In this document: positions 47,336 through 59,300 of the stretch, in pieces
How the letters are laid out: the number at the start of each line of letters is the position of its first letter
Position numbering within the stretch: position 1 is the stretch's first letter
Assembly (NCBI RefSeq): GCF_002234675.1
Contig: NC_019876.2
Location: forward strand, 24,515,371-24,579,370
Length of the DNA stretch: 64,000 nt
Direction: 5' to 3'
Source: Oryzias latipes
Lineage: Eukaryota > Chordata > Actinopteri > Beloniformes > Adrianichthyidae
The notes under the pieces: model-generated
Seen by the model: the letters and a program-made list of their open reading frames with translations, nothing else
The model's database searches: none
Told to the model about the DNA's origin: nothing
Position numbers and translations under genes: made by a program

Positions 47336-50300
47336 CTACAGGTTTGAGCGCAGAGATCCCACCACCGGTTTGTCCCAGCAGAACTCTTTCCACCAGGAGG
47401 GGCGCTCCAGCACCTGATTGTTCTGCAGCACCGCCGACCACAGGTTCTTGTAGAGCTGCAGGAAGAAGCAACATGGAGATGAATCACAGGATATTAGCTA
47501 CAAAAACGTCTACAAGCTTTCTCCAAAGGCGTCTTTATGTTGTCTACTCCTGATTCACGACAATTTGAATAAAGAAACACTCAAAAATGCAGTTTTAATC
47601 TTCATTTTCTTTATATAAGTCTTCCATCATCAGGAAAATGTTTGTGTTAAACACCCAAAACACAGTTTTCATTATAGTGGGTCTTTGAATATAACCTAGA
47701 AACTGCAGGAAAGCCTTGAATCATTATTCCTGTAAAGAACCACACTAAACTAGAAACTTCCTGCTGAACTTGGAGAAATGGAGCCTGGATCATCCAGAAA
47801 CATCAGGACTGATAAAAAACAAGTCAAAACCATGAACTGCAGACAGGAGAGACGCTTCTTCATCAAGAACAGCCATTTCTGCTGAATCATGAAACATGGT
47901 ATGAAGAGATTTTCAGTGCAGTCGGCTCCTGGTGATGCTCTCACCTGTCCGTCTGCTTTACCAATAGGAGAGTTGAGGATGAAGTCGGGCGGAGCCAAGA
48001 CGTCCACCAGAGCAACGGCGTCATCCTTCAGCTGAGCCACAAACAGATTCAGCATCAGCATCATCAGCCATAGTCATTGCTCTGTGGGTGGATGTCTTTG
48101 TGTACCTGGGAGCAGAGAGCCAGGATTGCTGTCTGCAGCAGCTCTGCAGGCCTCCTTCCATTCACATATCCGCCTGCACACAGATCACCTTTGTGTTACC
48201 AGCTCTGCCTCCAGCAGACCGCCTCCTTCTCAACATACCCTGGTACAGTGTGGCCATGTGGCTGCTGAGGCTCCACAGTCCATACAGGGAGAAGAGCTTG
48301 CTGAGAACGGCTCTGAGAGCAGCCGGCGTGTCCTGATCTGAGATCAGCTGCTGACAGTTCTGCAGACAGCAGTGCTCCATGAAGGCGATGGCCAGAGACC
48401 TGCAGAAGTAAACCTGGACAAAGACGGCCGCAGCTTCAACGTCTGAAACCAGGAGGACAAAGTAGAACACCAAAGTGTTGGCCTATTAGACTGGAATTCT
48501 GTTCAAAGCGCCACCTTAGGGTCATCAGTGGTATTTCACTGCAGGAATTCTGTGATCAGGAGCCGTTTTCACAGATTTTGGAGATTTCAGACTAAAAGTG
48601 ATTCAGGAAACTTCTCAGAGCAACAATGGAGAAGAAAAACAGAAGTGGTTTAACCTGATCCTATGAAGGATGAATCATTTTAATAAATCAAAATGTGGTT
48701 AACACCATAATTACACGAGGATAAGAGGGGCATTACTGATGTTTGATTTTGTAAATAAATGTAAAAGAACTAGGCCAGAAGAGCAGCGTCTACTGAGCCT
48801 GATTAACGAGACACGAGACAGAAGTTGACTGTGTGCTGTTTGTGTTCCAGCTGCTCACTAAAGGCTAACTCTAAAATAAATCCACATTTGTCCGGGTCAT
48901 CCTTTCAAGTGTGCAACATATATACCCTCTCCATTTCTATGGGCTTGGGACCATCACAGAAAGTACACAGCTTTGTGACTCTGAGGCTGGATTATGTATT
49001 TGTTTTTTTATTTTATTTTCTTTACTGTTTTTAATTTTTTTTTATTACAAACTAAGAAATAACTATTGTGCATTATATACATTTGCATAAATACATGGAA
49101 ATAAAACCTAAAACAGTTTTAATTAATGACTGGAAGTAAACATGAACATTTTTGTTAAAAGCTTCAATTTAACCACAAAAAATAAATGTTCTTAAAATCT
49201 TTTTCAATGTTTTCCAGGATATTACCAGTGTCTTGTGTCATTACATTTAAGAATCTTGATTTTAACTTTTTTTGTGTGTGGGGGGAAACTAGAGCTGAGA
49301 AAACCCCACGCATGCATGGAAAGAACACGCCAATTTAACCTTGCAGCCCGTTTTTTCAATTAAAAAACAAAAACAAAAAAACAAAAGTTGAACTCAATCA
49401 CTGCACACACTCCCACTAGCTTCTAAACCCTGACCAATCATGATTTACATCTTTTCTATTTTTGGTTGTGGGGGGAAAACTGGAGCACCCAGAGAAAAAC
49501 CCACGCATGCATGGAAAGAACATGCAAACCTTACTGTGACAGAGCACAAGTCTGTCACGATTTGAGTTAAATAAAGTGTATTTGCTTCTGACAGCATCAG
49601 TGGGTGCACACACTGTATAGCTGTAAACTTCCAACAGTTCTTGCAATTCACTTTATTTATTTTCTGTTTTTGGTTGTTTTCTATGTCTTATCTGTTTACT
49701 TCCTGATTTCATAGGAGTACTTCCTGTATCCTGAATGTCCAGTGGACCCACCTATTGTTTTGGTTTCCTTTGACAGGCCTGTTTTAAATTCAAAATGATT
49801 TCTTTTTATTTTGCATTTTTGTTTAAAGAATGTTGTTAAAGTTTGGACTTCTTTGTCTAATTATTGCTTTGGTAATTAGGAAAATGCATGTAATTGTTCT
49901 TTTGTTTTTAGGAAATGTTTGATTTTGATTGTTAATTGTGTTTGTTTGGCAAGGGGTGGAGCCAACCACCTATAAAAGAGGACCTCTTTTCAAGATGGAG
50001 TCTGTCTGGTGATGTCTGGCTGCCATGCTGCTGCACTGTAGGCTGCAGACTTGCCACATTATTTTCAATGGGTGCATTTTTCCCCACATTCTGCCTTACA
50101 ACTACATAAAGAATGAGAGCACTTTGACTCTTTGTGTGGACAGTAGTTTGTAATTCTGACATATGGTGTCAGAAGTGGGATCAGTGTCTTGGAAGGAGGC
50201 CAAATATGGCAAGCCGCAAAGGCCCAAAGAGGAGCTACGCACGTCCCACAATGCGAACCAGAAGTCAAGCGGTGAAGGATGAGGAAGTCGAACCAGACTG

Positions 50301-53300
50301 GGAAACCGATGACGATGGGCCATCAGCAGAGCGTCCCGGCCCGAGTGGAGATGTGGAGCAGCCTAAGATGGTGGAAATGCTCCAGCAGTTCCTTGGCGCA
50401 CAGAGGACCAGAGAAGAGGGTTTGTTGGCTGAACTGAAGAACCTGAGGGTGGTTCTCCAATCCCAGAGACAACCTGCATCAGATGTAAGTGACTCTCCAC
50501 GCGCAGTTAGGAGTGAGGCCTCCTTATTGCCACTCCCAACACCAGCGCCCCCACATCGTCGAACAGATTGCGATGAAGTTGACATGGACATGACAGCTGT
50601 ACCCTCCATGATGCAACCACCACCCTTCCATCGGAAGGACCCCAAGATGCTACCATATCAGCCGGAGGAAGATATTGAAAATTTTTTACTCCGTTTTGAG
50701 AGGATTGCAAAGACTTGGGGTTGGGTGTACACTGAATGGGCATACAGACTTGTACCATTGTTAACAGGAAAGGCTCTAGCAGCCTACTCAGCGATGGATG
50801 AGGACCTCTCAGACTCCTATCCTGATATCAAGGAGGCTTTATTGGCCAAATTTAATGTCTCAGCTGAGACCTATAGACAACGTTTCAGAGACACTAATGT
50901 CCCACAAGGGGAGTTGCCTACAGAGACCTATCATCGTCTTAGGGGTTTATATCGTCGATGGATAAGGCCTGACCAACGTGGTGTAGAAGATATTGGAGAA
51001 ATCATCATCTTGGAACAGTTTCTTCGGACCTTACCCCCTGATATACGCACGTGGGTGAAGGAGCATGAACCACCAACTGGGATGGAAGCAGCTAAACTTG
51101 CAACACAGTACATTAATGCTCACAGAACAACTGGCCCAAGGACACAGCAGCGGGTCTTTCATCACACCCTTGGAGATGGGCGGCGGCCGGTTGACAAAAG
51201 ACCAGAGGCTCAGAGAACCGGCAGTGGCGTGAGTAAGACTACACCTCGTGGTGACAATGCAGGACAGGCTTTAATCTGCTATTATTGTCAGCAGCCTGGA
51301 CATAAAGCTTCTGTGTGTCCTCTTAAAAAGCCCAAAATGTCTGGTTATTGTTGTGTGCCACAAATGAGTGTTACTAAGTTGCAACATCCATGTTCAGACC
51401 CTGCTTCTTCCTACCCAGTGATTGTTAATGGTGTTCATTTAACTGCTTTATTAGACAGCGGCAGTTCCAAGTCTTTGGTAAAGAAATGTTATTTACCAGA
51501 CCATGTTCTCAATTATAAGAACAAAACTGTTATTGAGTGTGTCCATGGAGATGGCAAAGTATATCCCACTGCTGAAGTTACTTTGGATCTGGATGATCGA
51601 GCATTTCTTTTGCAAGTTGCAGTGTTGGACAAAATGCCAGTGGATTGTGTTATTGGGAGGGATTGTCCTCTTTTGTGGGACTTACTTGGGGACAAAAGAC
51701 AGACCAATGTTGTTGCTGTAGTCACAAGGTCTCAGGTTAAGGCTGGGCTGGAACCTCTTCCAGATCTTCATGGTGATCTTTTTGAGGGCGGCTACAAAGG
51801 CCAAAAGAAAACACGGCGTCAACGCCGTCAAGAAAAGCATAGAGGGTCTTTTGAATCTCTTGAACAGAAACCTCAATGTCAGAATTTTGTTTGGGATGTA
51901 CCAAATGACATTAGACATTTGCAGTTGACTGACACTACTTTGGCTTTTCTGTATAATCAAGTTGAAACTGAAACTGACAATGTCTCTACAGATACAAAAT
52001 GTGTGTTAGATAACGATATTTTGTATATTCAGGGAGAAACAGGTAAGCGGTTGGTAGTGCCTACTGGATGCAGATCTGTAGTTTTGCACCTAGCTCATAC
52101 AGTTCCATGGGCAGGACACCTGGGCCATCTAAAAACATATGCAAGATTAGCAAAGCGCTTTTACTGGCCAGGTATGTTTAAAGATGTCAGAGACTTTTGT
52201 GCTTCATGCCCTCAGTGCCAGCTGACCAGTTTAAATAAGGTTAAACAAGCACCGCTACATCCTCTGCCAGTTATTAGTACCCCTTTCCAGCGCATTGCCA
52301 TGGATATTGTAGGACCCCTGGAGAAAAGCAGTTCTGGAAACAAATATATTCTGGTCATCTGTGATTATGCAACCCGCTTTCCGGAAGCTTTCCCTTTACG
52401 TACCATCAAAACGAAGGCAATAATAAATGCTCTTGTTCAGCTTTTTTCTCGTGTAGGAGTGCCGAGCGAAATCCTGACTGATCAAGGTACCAACTTCACC
52501 TCCAACCTGATGTTACTACTGCATAAAGAACTGGGCATCAAAGGAATCCGGACAACGCCATATCATCCACAAACTGATGGCCTGGTGGAGAGATTTAATC
52601 AGAGTCTCAAGCAGATGTTGCGTAAATTTGTTTCAGAAACTGGACGTGACTGGGATAAATGGTTGCCTTTTCTCCTGTTTGCATACAGAGAAGTTCCCCA
52701 GGCTTCCACAGGTTTCTCCCCATTTGAGCTCCTGTACGGGTGGCCAGTCCAGGGACCCTTGGATTTGCTGAGAAAAGAATGGGAAGCAAGTAAGAAACCA
52801 GTGGCTGAGGGAATCCTGTCCTATGTACTTCAGATGAGGAATCATTTGGAAAAGTACAGGGACCTGGCACAAGAGAACCTTACCAGAGCCCAAAGAGACC
52901 AAAAATCCTGGTATGACAAGAAAGCTCGTCAGCGTGAGTTGGAACCAGGTAAAAAAGTTTTGATACTTTTACCGCTGACGGCAAACAAACTTTTGGCTAA
53001 ATGGCAGGGTCCATATGAAGTGATTAGACGGGTTGGTCCAGTAACATATGAAATAGCACACCCAGACAAAGGGAAGCACAGTCAAATATATCACGTCAAT
53101 TTGCTGAAAGAGTGGAAAGACCGTGAGCAACTACAATCTCAACAGACATTAATGGTGTGCAAAATACACGAGGATGGTGATGACCCTATTACCTGTATGC
53201 CAGATGTTTCTTCTATGCAGCCTCGATTGGATCATCTTTCACTTCAACAGAAACAGGAGATGTTGGATCTACTGGCACAAGTACCTGGCCTGTTCAAGGA

Positions 53301-56300
53301 TGGACCAGGGAGGACTTCGCTAGTCCAACACACCATCCATCTAAAAGATTCTGCACCTATTCGACAGAGGCCTTACAGGATCCCTGAGTGTCTGACACAC
53401 TCTCTTAAGGAGGAAATCAAGAAAATGACAGACTTGGGGGTCATTGAGCCATCTGAAAGTGAATGGTCTAGTCCAGTGGTAATGGTTCCGAAGAAGGATG
53501 GGTCCCAGCGTCTTTGCATTGATTTTAGAAAAGTGAATGCTGTGTCCCGCTTTGATGCATACCCCATGCCTCGTGTTGATGACCTGGTAGAGTGTATCGG
53601 AAAAGCCCACTATCTGACCACATTAGACCTATGTAAGGGCTATTGGCAGATTCCATTGGAAGCGGCCTCCAGGCAATACACAGCTTTTCGAACACCAGGG
53701 GGTTTATATCAATTCACAGTGATGCCATTTGGGCTCCATGGAGCACCTGCCACTTTTCAGAGACTAATGGATACACTTCTGAGGGGTTGTGAAAGTTACT
53801 GTTCTGCCTATCTAGATGATGTGGTGGTTTTTAGCCATTCATGGGAAGATCACAAGAGACATCTTAAAAATGTTCTCACAAACATTGAGAAGGCAGGACT
53901 AACACTCAATCCACAGAAATGCGAGTGGGCGAGGATGGAAACCCAGTACCTTGGATTTCAACTGGGCGGTGGCAACATTCGTCCCATGGTTGATAAGGTG
54001 GAGGCAATACAGAAGACTGAACGACCCCGCACCAAGAAACAGCTGAGATCTTTTCTTGGACTTGTTGGTTGGTACAGCAGATTCATCCCACATTTTGCAA
54101 CCATGGCAACACCTCTTACGAATCTCACCCGCAAATCCTCACCAAATCCAATTCGATGGTCAGTTGATTGTGAAAGGTCTTTTGATGCCTTGAAGAATGC
54201 CATGTGCTCTTCTCCAGTTTTGTGCAGTCCAGACTTCCAGAAACATTTTTTGGTGCAGGTGGACGCCTCAGACGTTGGACTTGGAGCAGTTCTGACCCAG
54301 AAAACTGAAGGACAAGAAAGACCTGTACTGTATCTAAGTCGTAAGCTGCTGCCAAGAGAAACCAGGTACTCGACTGTAGAAAAAGAAGCGCTTGCAATCA
54401 AATGGGCCTTGGACAGTTTGAAATATTATCTCTTGGGGCGTGACTTTGATCTGGAGTCAGATCATAGAGCGCTGCAATGGATCCATACTATGAAGGATCA
54501 CAACCCCAGGATCATGAGATGGTACCTTGCCTTACAACCTTTCAGTTTCAGCATACGTCACAAGCCTGGAAGAAACAACACCTTGGCAGACTACTTATCT
54601 AGATTTCCCACAATGGCAGCGCTCGGAGAGGGGGAAAGTAATGTGACAGAGCACAAGTCTGTCACGATTTGAGTTAAATAAAGTGTATTTGCTTCTGACA
54701 GCATCAGTGGGTGCACACACTGTATAGCTGTAAACTTCCAACAGTTCTTGCAATTCACTTTATTTATTTTCTGTTTTTGGTTGTTTTCTATGTCTTATCT
54801 GTTTACTTCCTGATTTCATAGGAGTACTTCCTGTATCCTGAATGTCCAGTGGACCCACCTATTGTTTTGGTTTCCTTTGACAGGCCTGTTTTAAATTCAA
54901 AATGATTTCTTTTTATTTTGCATTTTTGTTTAAAGAATGTTGTTAAAGTTTGGACTTCTTTGTCTAATTATTGCTTTGGTAATTAGGAAAATGCATGTAA
55001 TTGTTCTTTTGTTTTTAGGAAATGTTTGATTTTGATTGTTAATTGTGTTTGTTTGGCAAGGGGTGGAGCCAACCACCTATAAAAGAGGACCTCTTTTCAA
55101 GATGGAGTCTGTCTGGTGATGTCTGGCTGCCATGCTGCTGCACTGTAGGCTGCAGACTTGCCACATTATTTTCAATGGGTGCATTTTTCCCCACATTCTG
55201 CCTTACAACTACATAAAGAATGAGAGCACTTTGACTCTTTGTGTGGACAGTAGTTTGTAATTCTGACACTTACCATGCAGCCCCTTTTTTTAAGACTAGG
55301 TTGATCTTTTTTTTTAATTGTGTGCAGTCGCTTGCTTGACTTTTTTAGAGCAAAACAATCTGCGCCAAAATTTGGTGAAGGAAAACCTCTTGACCTTCTT
55401 TCCTTTCTTTGGTTCCTCTTCTTCTACCTCAACCTGTTCTTCTGTGGTTTCTCCCTCTTTGGTGATGCATTCCTGATTCCCAGAGTCAGTCTGTACAGAG
55501 ACTGTTTTCTTCTCCTCAGCATCAGAGTCAGTCTGTACAGAGACTGTTTTCTTCTCCTCAGCATCAGAGTCAGTCTGCACAGAGACTGTTTTCTTCTCTT
55601 TGTTTGCCTTCATTTCTTCCAACTCCCTTTTTGCATCTTCTGCTTCTTTTTCTCTGAGTTTGTTCAATTCAAGGAGAGCCTTTTTCTCCTCCTCATGTTT
55701 CTTCAGTTGCTCTTTCAGCTCAGTAATTGTGGATTCATGCTGAGCAGAGACCTCCAGTTTCTTGTTTAGGTCAGCATTTTCTTTCTCCAAGTTTAGTTTA
55801 TTAAATTAGTTTTATAAACTAATTTAATCAAATATTAAAGGATAATTAAAGAGGTTTTCATGACCAGATGATGATTTCTATGAAGCTTTTTCTCTGAAAT
55901 TATTGTTACATTTTTCTTTAACAAACTTATATAGTAGAGTGATGGGAAAGCTCTGCAATTTCAGTCATTTCAAAGATAATTTAATAGTAAATGCTTGATG
56001 CAAATGATCTGACCTGCTAAAGAAAGAAGGAACTAAACGCATCAGGGGGACAGTGATTAAAAAACATTCAAAATTTCCTGATGAGTAAGTTTAGAAAACA
56101 TTGTGATCACAGCTCCAGATCTTCTTTTCTGCGTTCCATCTTCTCTACATTTACTTTACATTTTTACAGTTTAACCCTTGTGCTATCTTAGATGACCCCA
56201 CCCTTTCATTGACGTGTTCTCCCTACCATGACAAAGGTGGATAAAGGTGGAAAGATTTCATGTAATCCATGGACACCAGTGAAGATCACAAATCATTGAA

Positions 56301-59300
56301 GAAAAAAGGTTCAGAGCACTGTCTAGTGGGTCTAGATGACCCAACTCCCAACGTTAAAGTACCTAGGATAGCACAAGGGTTACAATCATAATGCTGAAAA
56401 TCCTCAATGCAGTTTCTGTTTTCACTGTTTGATATTTCCCACAATTCCTAGCATATTTATGGAGAATCCATAGTGTTTTGTGGGAGTTTCTGTTTGAATT
56501 GAAGCTGTTTTTTCAAATCCAAACCGCTAAAGTGTGTCATCCAGACTGCTGAGTGGATTGTTGGCTCCCCACTACCACAGCTGGAGGAAATCTACTCCAC
56601 CAGGCCCCTTCGTCGAGCCACAACGACCCCACCACCCGGGACTCTTCATATGCAACCATCTCTCTTGTGGCAGACTCATGAGCAGTCATGACCCCCCCAA
56701 GTGTTACTGACAAAAAGTAAAAGGTAGTTATATTCAAATATAATAACATGAAAGCTTTTCCTTCTTTTCCTACCTGGCTGTTGTTCCGAGCCTCAAAGTC
56801 GTCTCTGCCTGCAGCTCTCTCCTGCTCCAGCCTCTTCTGACTCTCCTCCATCAGGAAACAAACCAGCCACTTATAGGCATCCAGAGGCACTGAGGAGACA
56901 GACGAGGGCGCTGTTAGACTGCAGTAGAGACACTGCAGAGACAAAGACGTCAAAGGAGCTTCTTCTGCTTCTCATCTGTTGGTCTCTTTAGGTAAAAAGC
57001 AGCTCAAACTAGATTCAGTTTAACTCAGAATTTCATGTCAGGAAAATAAATGACAGCAGTGGATTTTAGTGAAAGTATTGAAAATATTTATCAACAAATG
57101 AAGATGTCAAACTGTTCAGTCTTGACTCAGTCTTGAAGGAAAATTCAGAAGCAAATTTTTAAAGGTAACATCCATAAACTGCATTGCTGCTGTGAAGAGT
57201 TACCTGATGGGATTAAACAGTAAGGGGCCGAGCACAGAGCCATGTGGTACACCACAGAAATCTCTGAAATGAACATTTAAATTTTTTCTCTAATGTTTAT
57301 CTAGAAATTCTCTAAATTGATGTTTTGATAAACCAAACTCTGCTTTGAGGAAAACTCTTCGTTCCCATAAAAAACTGCATTTGTCTAATAAATGTGATTA
57401 GTTTGTCGTGAAGACCTTGTAAGTTCAGACACTCCTCCATTGTTTCTGCTGTGAATCTGGTCTTCAGGATGTTCTGATAATCGTCCAGAAAGTCCACAGA
57501 GTGAAGAGGAGACTGAATGTGAACGGCGTCTGAAAGCAGACAAACACAGAGGTGTTATGGAGAAGCAGAGATGCTCACTGATGGTTGCTGCAGCTGCAGC
57601 CTCAGCCTCTGCTGCCACCTTTCTGTCTGCAGTGTTAGAGTCAAAGTGACTGAAGGAAACATTCAGATAAAATCCCGGAAACTTCAAAGCTCATCACAGA
57701 GTGAGATGGACACTGACTGTGCCGTTTGGCCTGGAAACAGCTGAGCAGGTAGTTGCTGGTCTGTTGCAGCAACACGTTGTTGTCTCCCTCATAGGTGCAG
57801 TTTGGGTCGTTGTCGTCACGCAGACTGCCGAGTCGGTTCACTGAAACGCACAAGAACAGCAGTCAGGTCTCAGGCCCGCTCAGAGTCTGAGCATGTGCGC
57901 TGAAGCTGACTGGCGAGGTATCCGTGTCCTCCGCAGGCCTCCCTGCACTCCTGGATCCCCCTCTGAGCCGTCCAGGAGCCCAGAGGTTTACAGGAACTGG
58001 TGATGGCGTGGATCTCCCGACCCAACTCGTCCTGTGGACGACACCAGCAAAGTCTGACACTTGAAGCTGCTTGGTTTCTCCAAGCAGAGGCGGTGAGTGA
58101 GCCTCTGATCCATCAATGACCTTTGCCTGAGGTCCAGACATGCAGCGTGTCCACTCACCTGTCTGTCACTCTTGTCCTTCATCATCTGTCCCATCTGGAA
58201 CTCTACAAAGTTCATGAAGACGGATTTGGTGAAGAAGTCCAGAGCGTAAGCTGCTGCCAGGTAAGGCATGAGACGCCATTGCTGCAGAGAAACCAAAAGC
58301 TGTGATCCGTGATCAGCTGCAGCCACATCCTCAGCTCTGGTGGCCTTTTCTCCTCTGAGACTCAACATCTGAGCTGGAGCCTGAAGACTGAGCCTCTTCA
58401 GGATGTCTGCTAGGATCCTTTAAGCTGGAACGGACTTTTATTTCATGCTGACTGGACCGAGAGTTTAGGAACATGAGAGCTAGAATTCCTTTGAATTTTG
58501 GAAACCTAAGTGTACTCATTCTCTCCAGATTATTCTCTTTCAAAGTAATCTGCTTAAAGTTTTTGGAGAAACCGACATGGGGCCTCTGTCAATTACCTTC
58601 CCCCTCCCCCGTTCCTGCTCTGCCCTGGACGCGACCAGCTGGGTTCACTTACCTCATCTTCATCCCCGCCTACTTAAGGAGATCCAGGACCTGTTTTCGA
58701 CGCCAGTCCGTTGTTCCTTCCTCGGTGCTTACGTCTGGCCAGCTCACGTTGTGTGCCTTGTCTAAATCCAAGCTTCGTTAACGTTTTATCTCTTCTCCAC
58801 CCTCAGGAACTGTCCGCTTCACGGGTGAACCTCAGGTCGCAGTCCACCGCTCACGCTCTCCCCCTTGGATTCTGCCGAAGTCACGCTCTCTGGACCTTCC
58901 TGCGGCAAACCTCCAGTCAGCCGCCACGCCACGTCAAGACTCCTAACTACTCACCCTCTGTTAATTAAACCATCTTAAACTTACCTCACGACTCCTAGTG
59001 TCCTTCTGGGTTCCAGCGTTTGGGTCTGTCAGAAATCCCGCAAGATCATGACAGAAACTAGTTTAAGGGAAGTTGAACCACAGCTCTATCATGAAGGGTT
59101 AAATCATTATTATAGTTATTATCATCATCATTACATTTATGGACTTTATCAATAAATATAGAAAATGTATACGATAAATGCTCTACAATATTAGTGCATA
59201 AACTTTTTGTCTTTAGTTACAGTTTAGTACAGCACAGAGTTTCATTCATTGGCTGATCAATTTCTTCAGGTATTGTGAAATTCAGTGATCAGACAGTTTG

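Larger units (their letters stand above)
49535..55268 (+). mobile_element. Full-length Gmr1-type Ty3/Gypsy LTR retrotransposon
   Basis: This 5.7-kb element has two 627-bp LTRs (49535-50161 and 54642-55268, TG...CA ends), a tRNA-Leu primer site, a polypurine tract and one long gag-pol frame. It is flanked by the 5-bp target duplication CTTAC at 49530-49534 and 55269-55273. The empty site CATGCAAACCTTACCATGCA survives in the right-arm coiled-coil flank near 40650. The domain order gag-protease-integrase-RT-RNase H is that of the Gmr1 group of deuterostome Gypsy elements, first known from cod; other Gypsy elements put integrase last. LTRs read identical and the frame is open, so the insertion is young. 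It lies antisense in intron 14 of ACOX3 copy B. Confidence 0.95.
38215..59105 (-). repeat. Right arm of large inverted duplication
   Basis: This is the reverse-complement partner of 19650-36595. Right-arm-specific features: an extra stretch of about 310 bp at 39451-39760, loss of about 210 bp from the Harbinger N-terminal region near 39285, about 350 bp extra at 46665-47030 in the ACOX3 3' flank, the truncated coiled-coil copy with Gypsy insertion (48911-55795), a TTAA MITE (56171-56382) and a solo LTR (58573-59053). Homology with the left arm ends near 59105, between exons 10 and 9 of ACOX3 copy B. Confidence 0.9.

Noticed and set aside
50134..50205. Gag-Pol starting at 50134
   Set aside because: That codon is GTG inside the LTR and the frame then crosses the primer site; the first ATG is at 50206.
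19650..59105. Palindrome as a pure assembly artefact
   Set aside because: Each arm has private insertions, deletions and substitutions, and the outer ACOX3 exons differ; a collapsed or reversed duplicate would be identical. Long reads are still needed.
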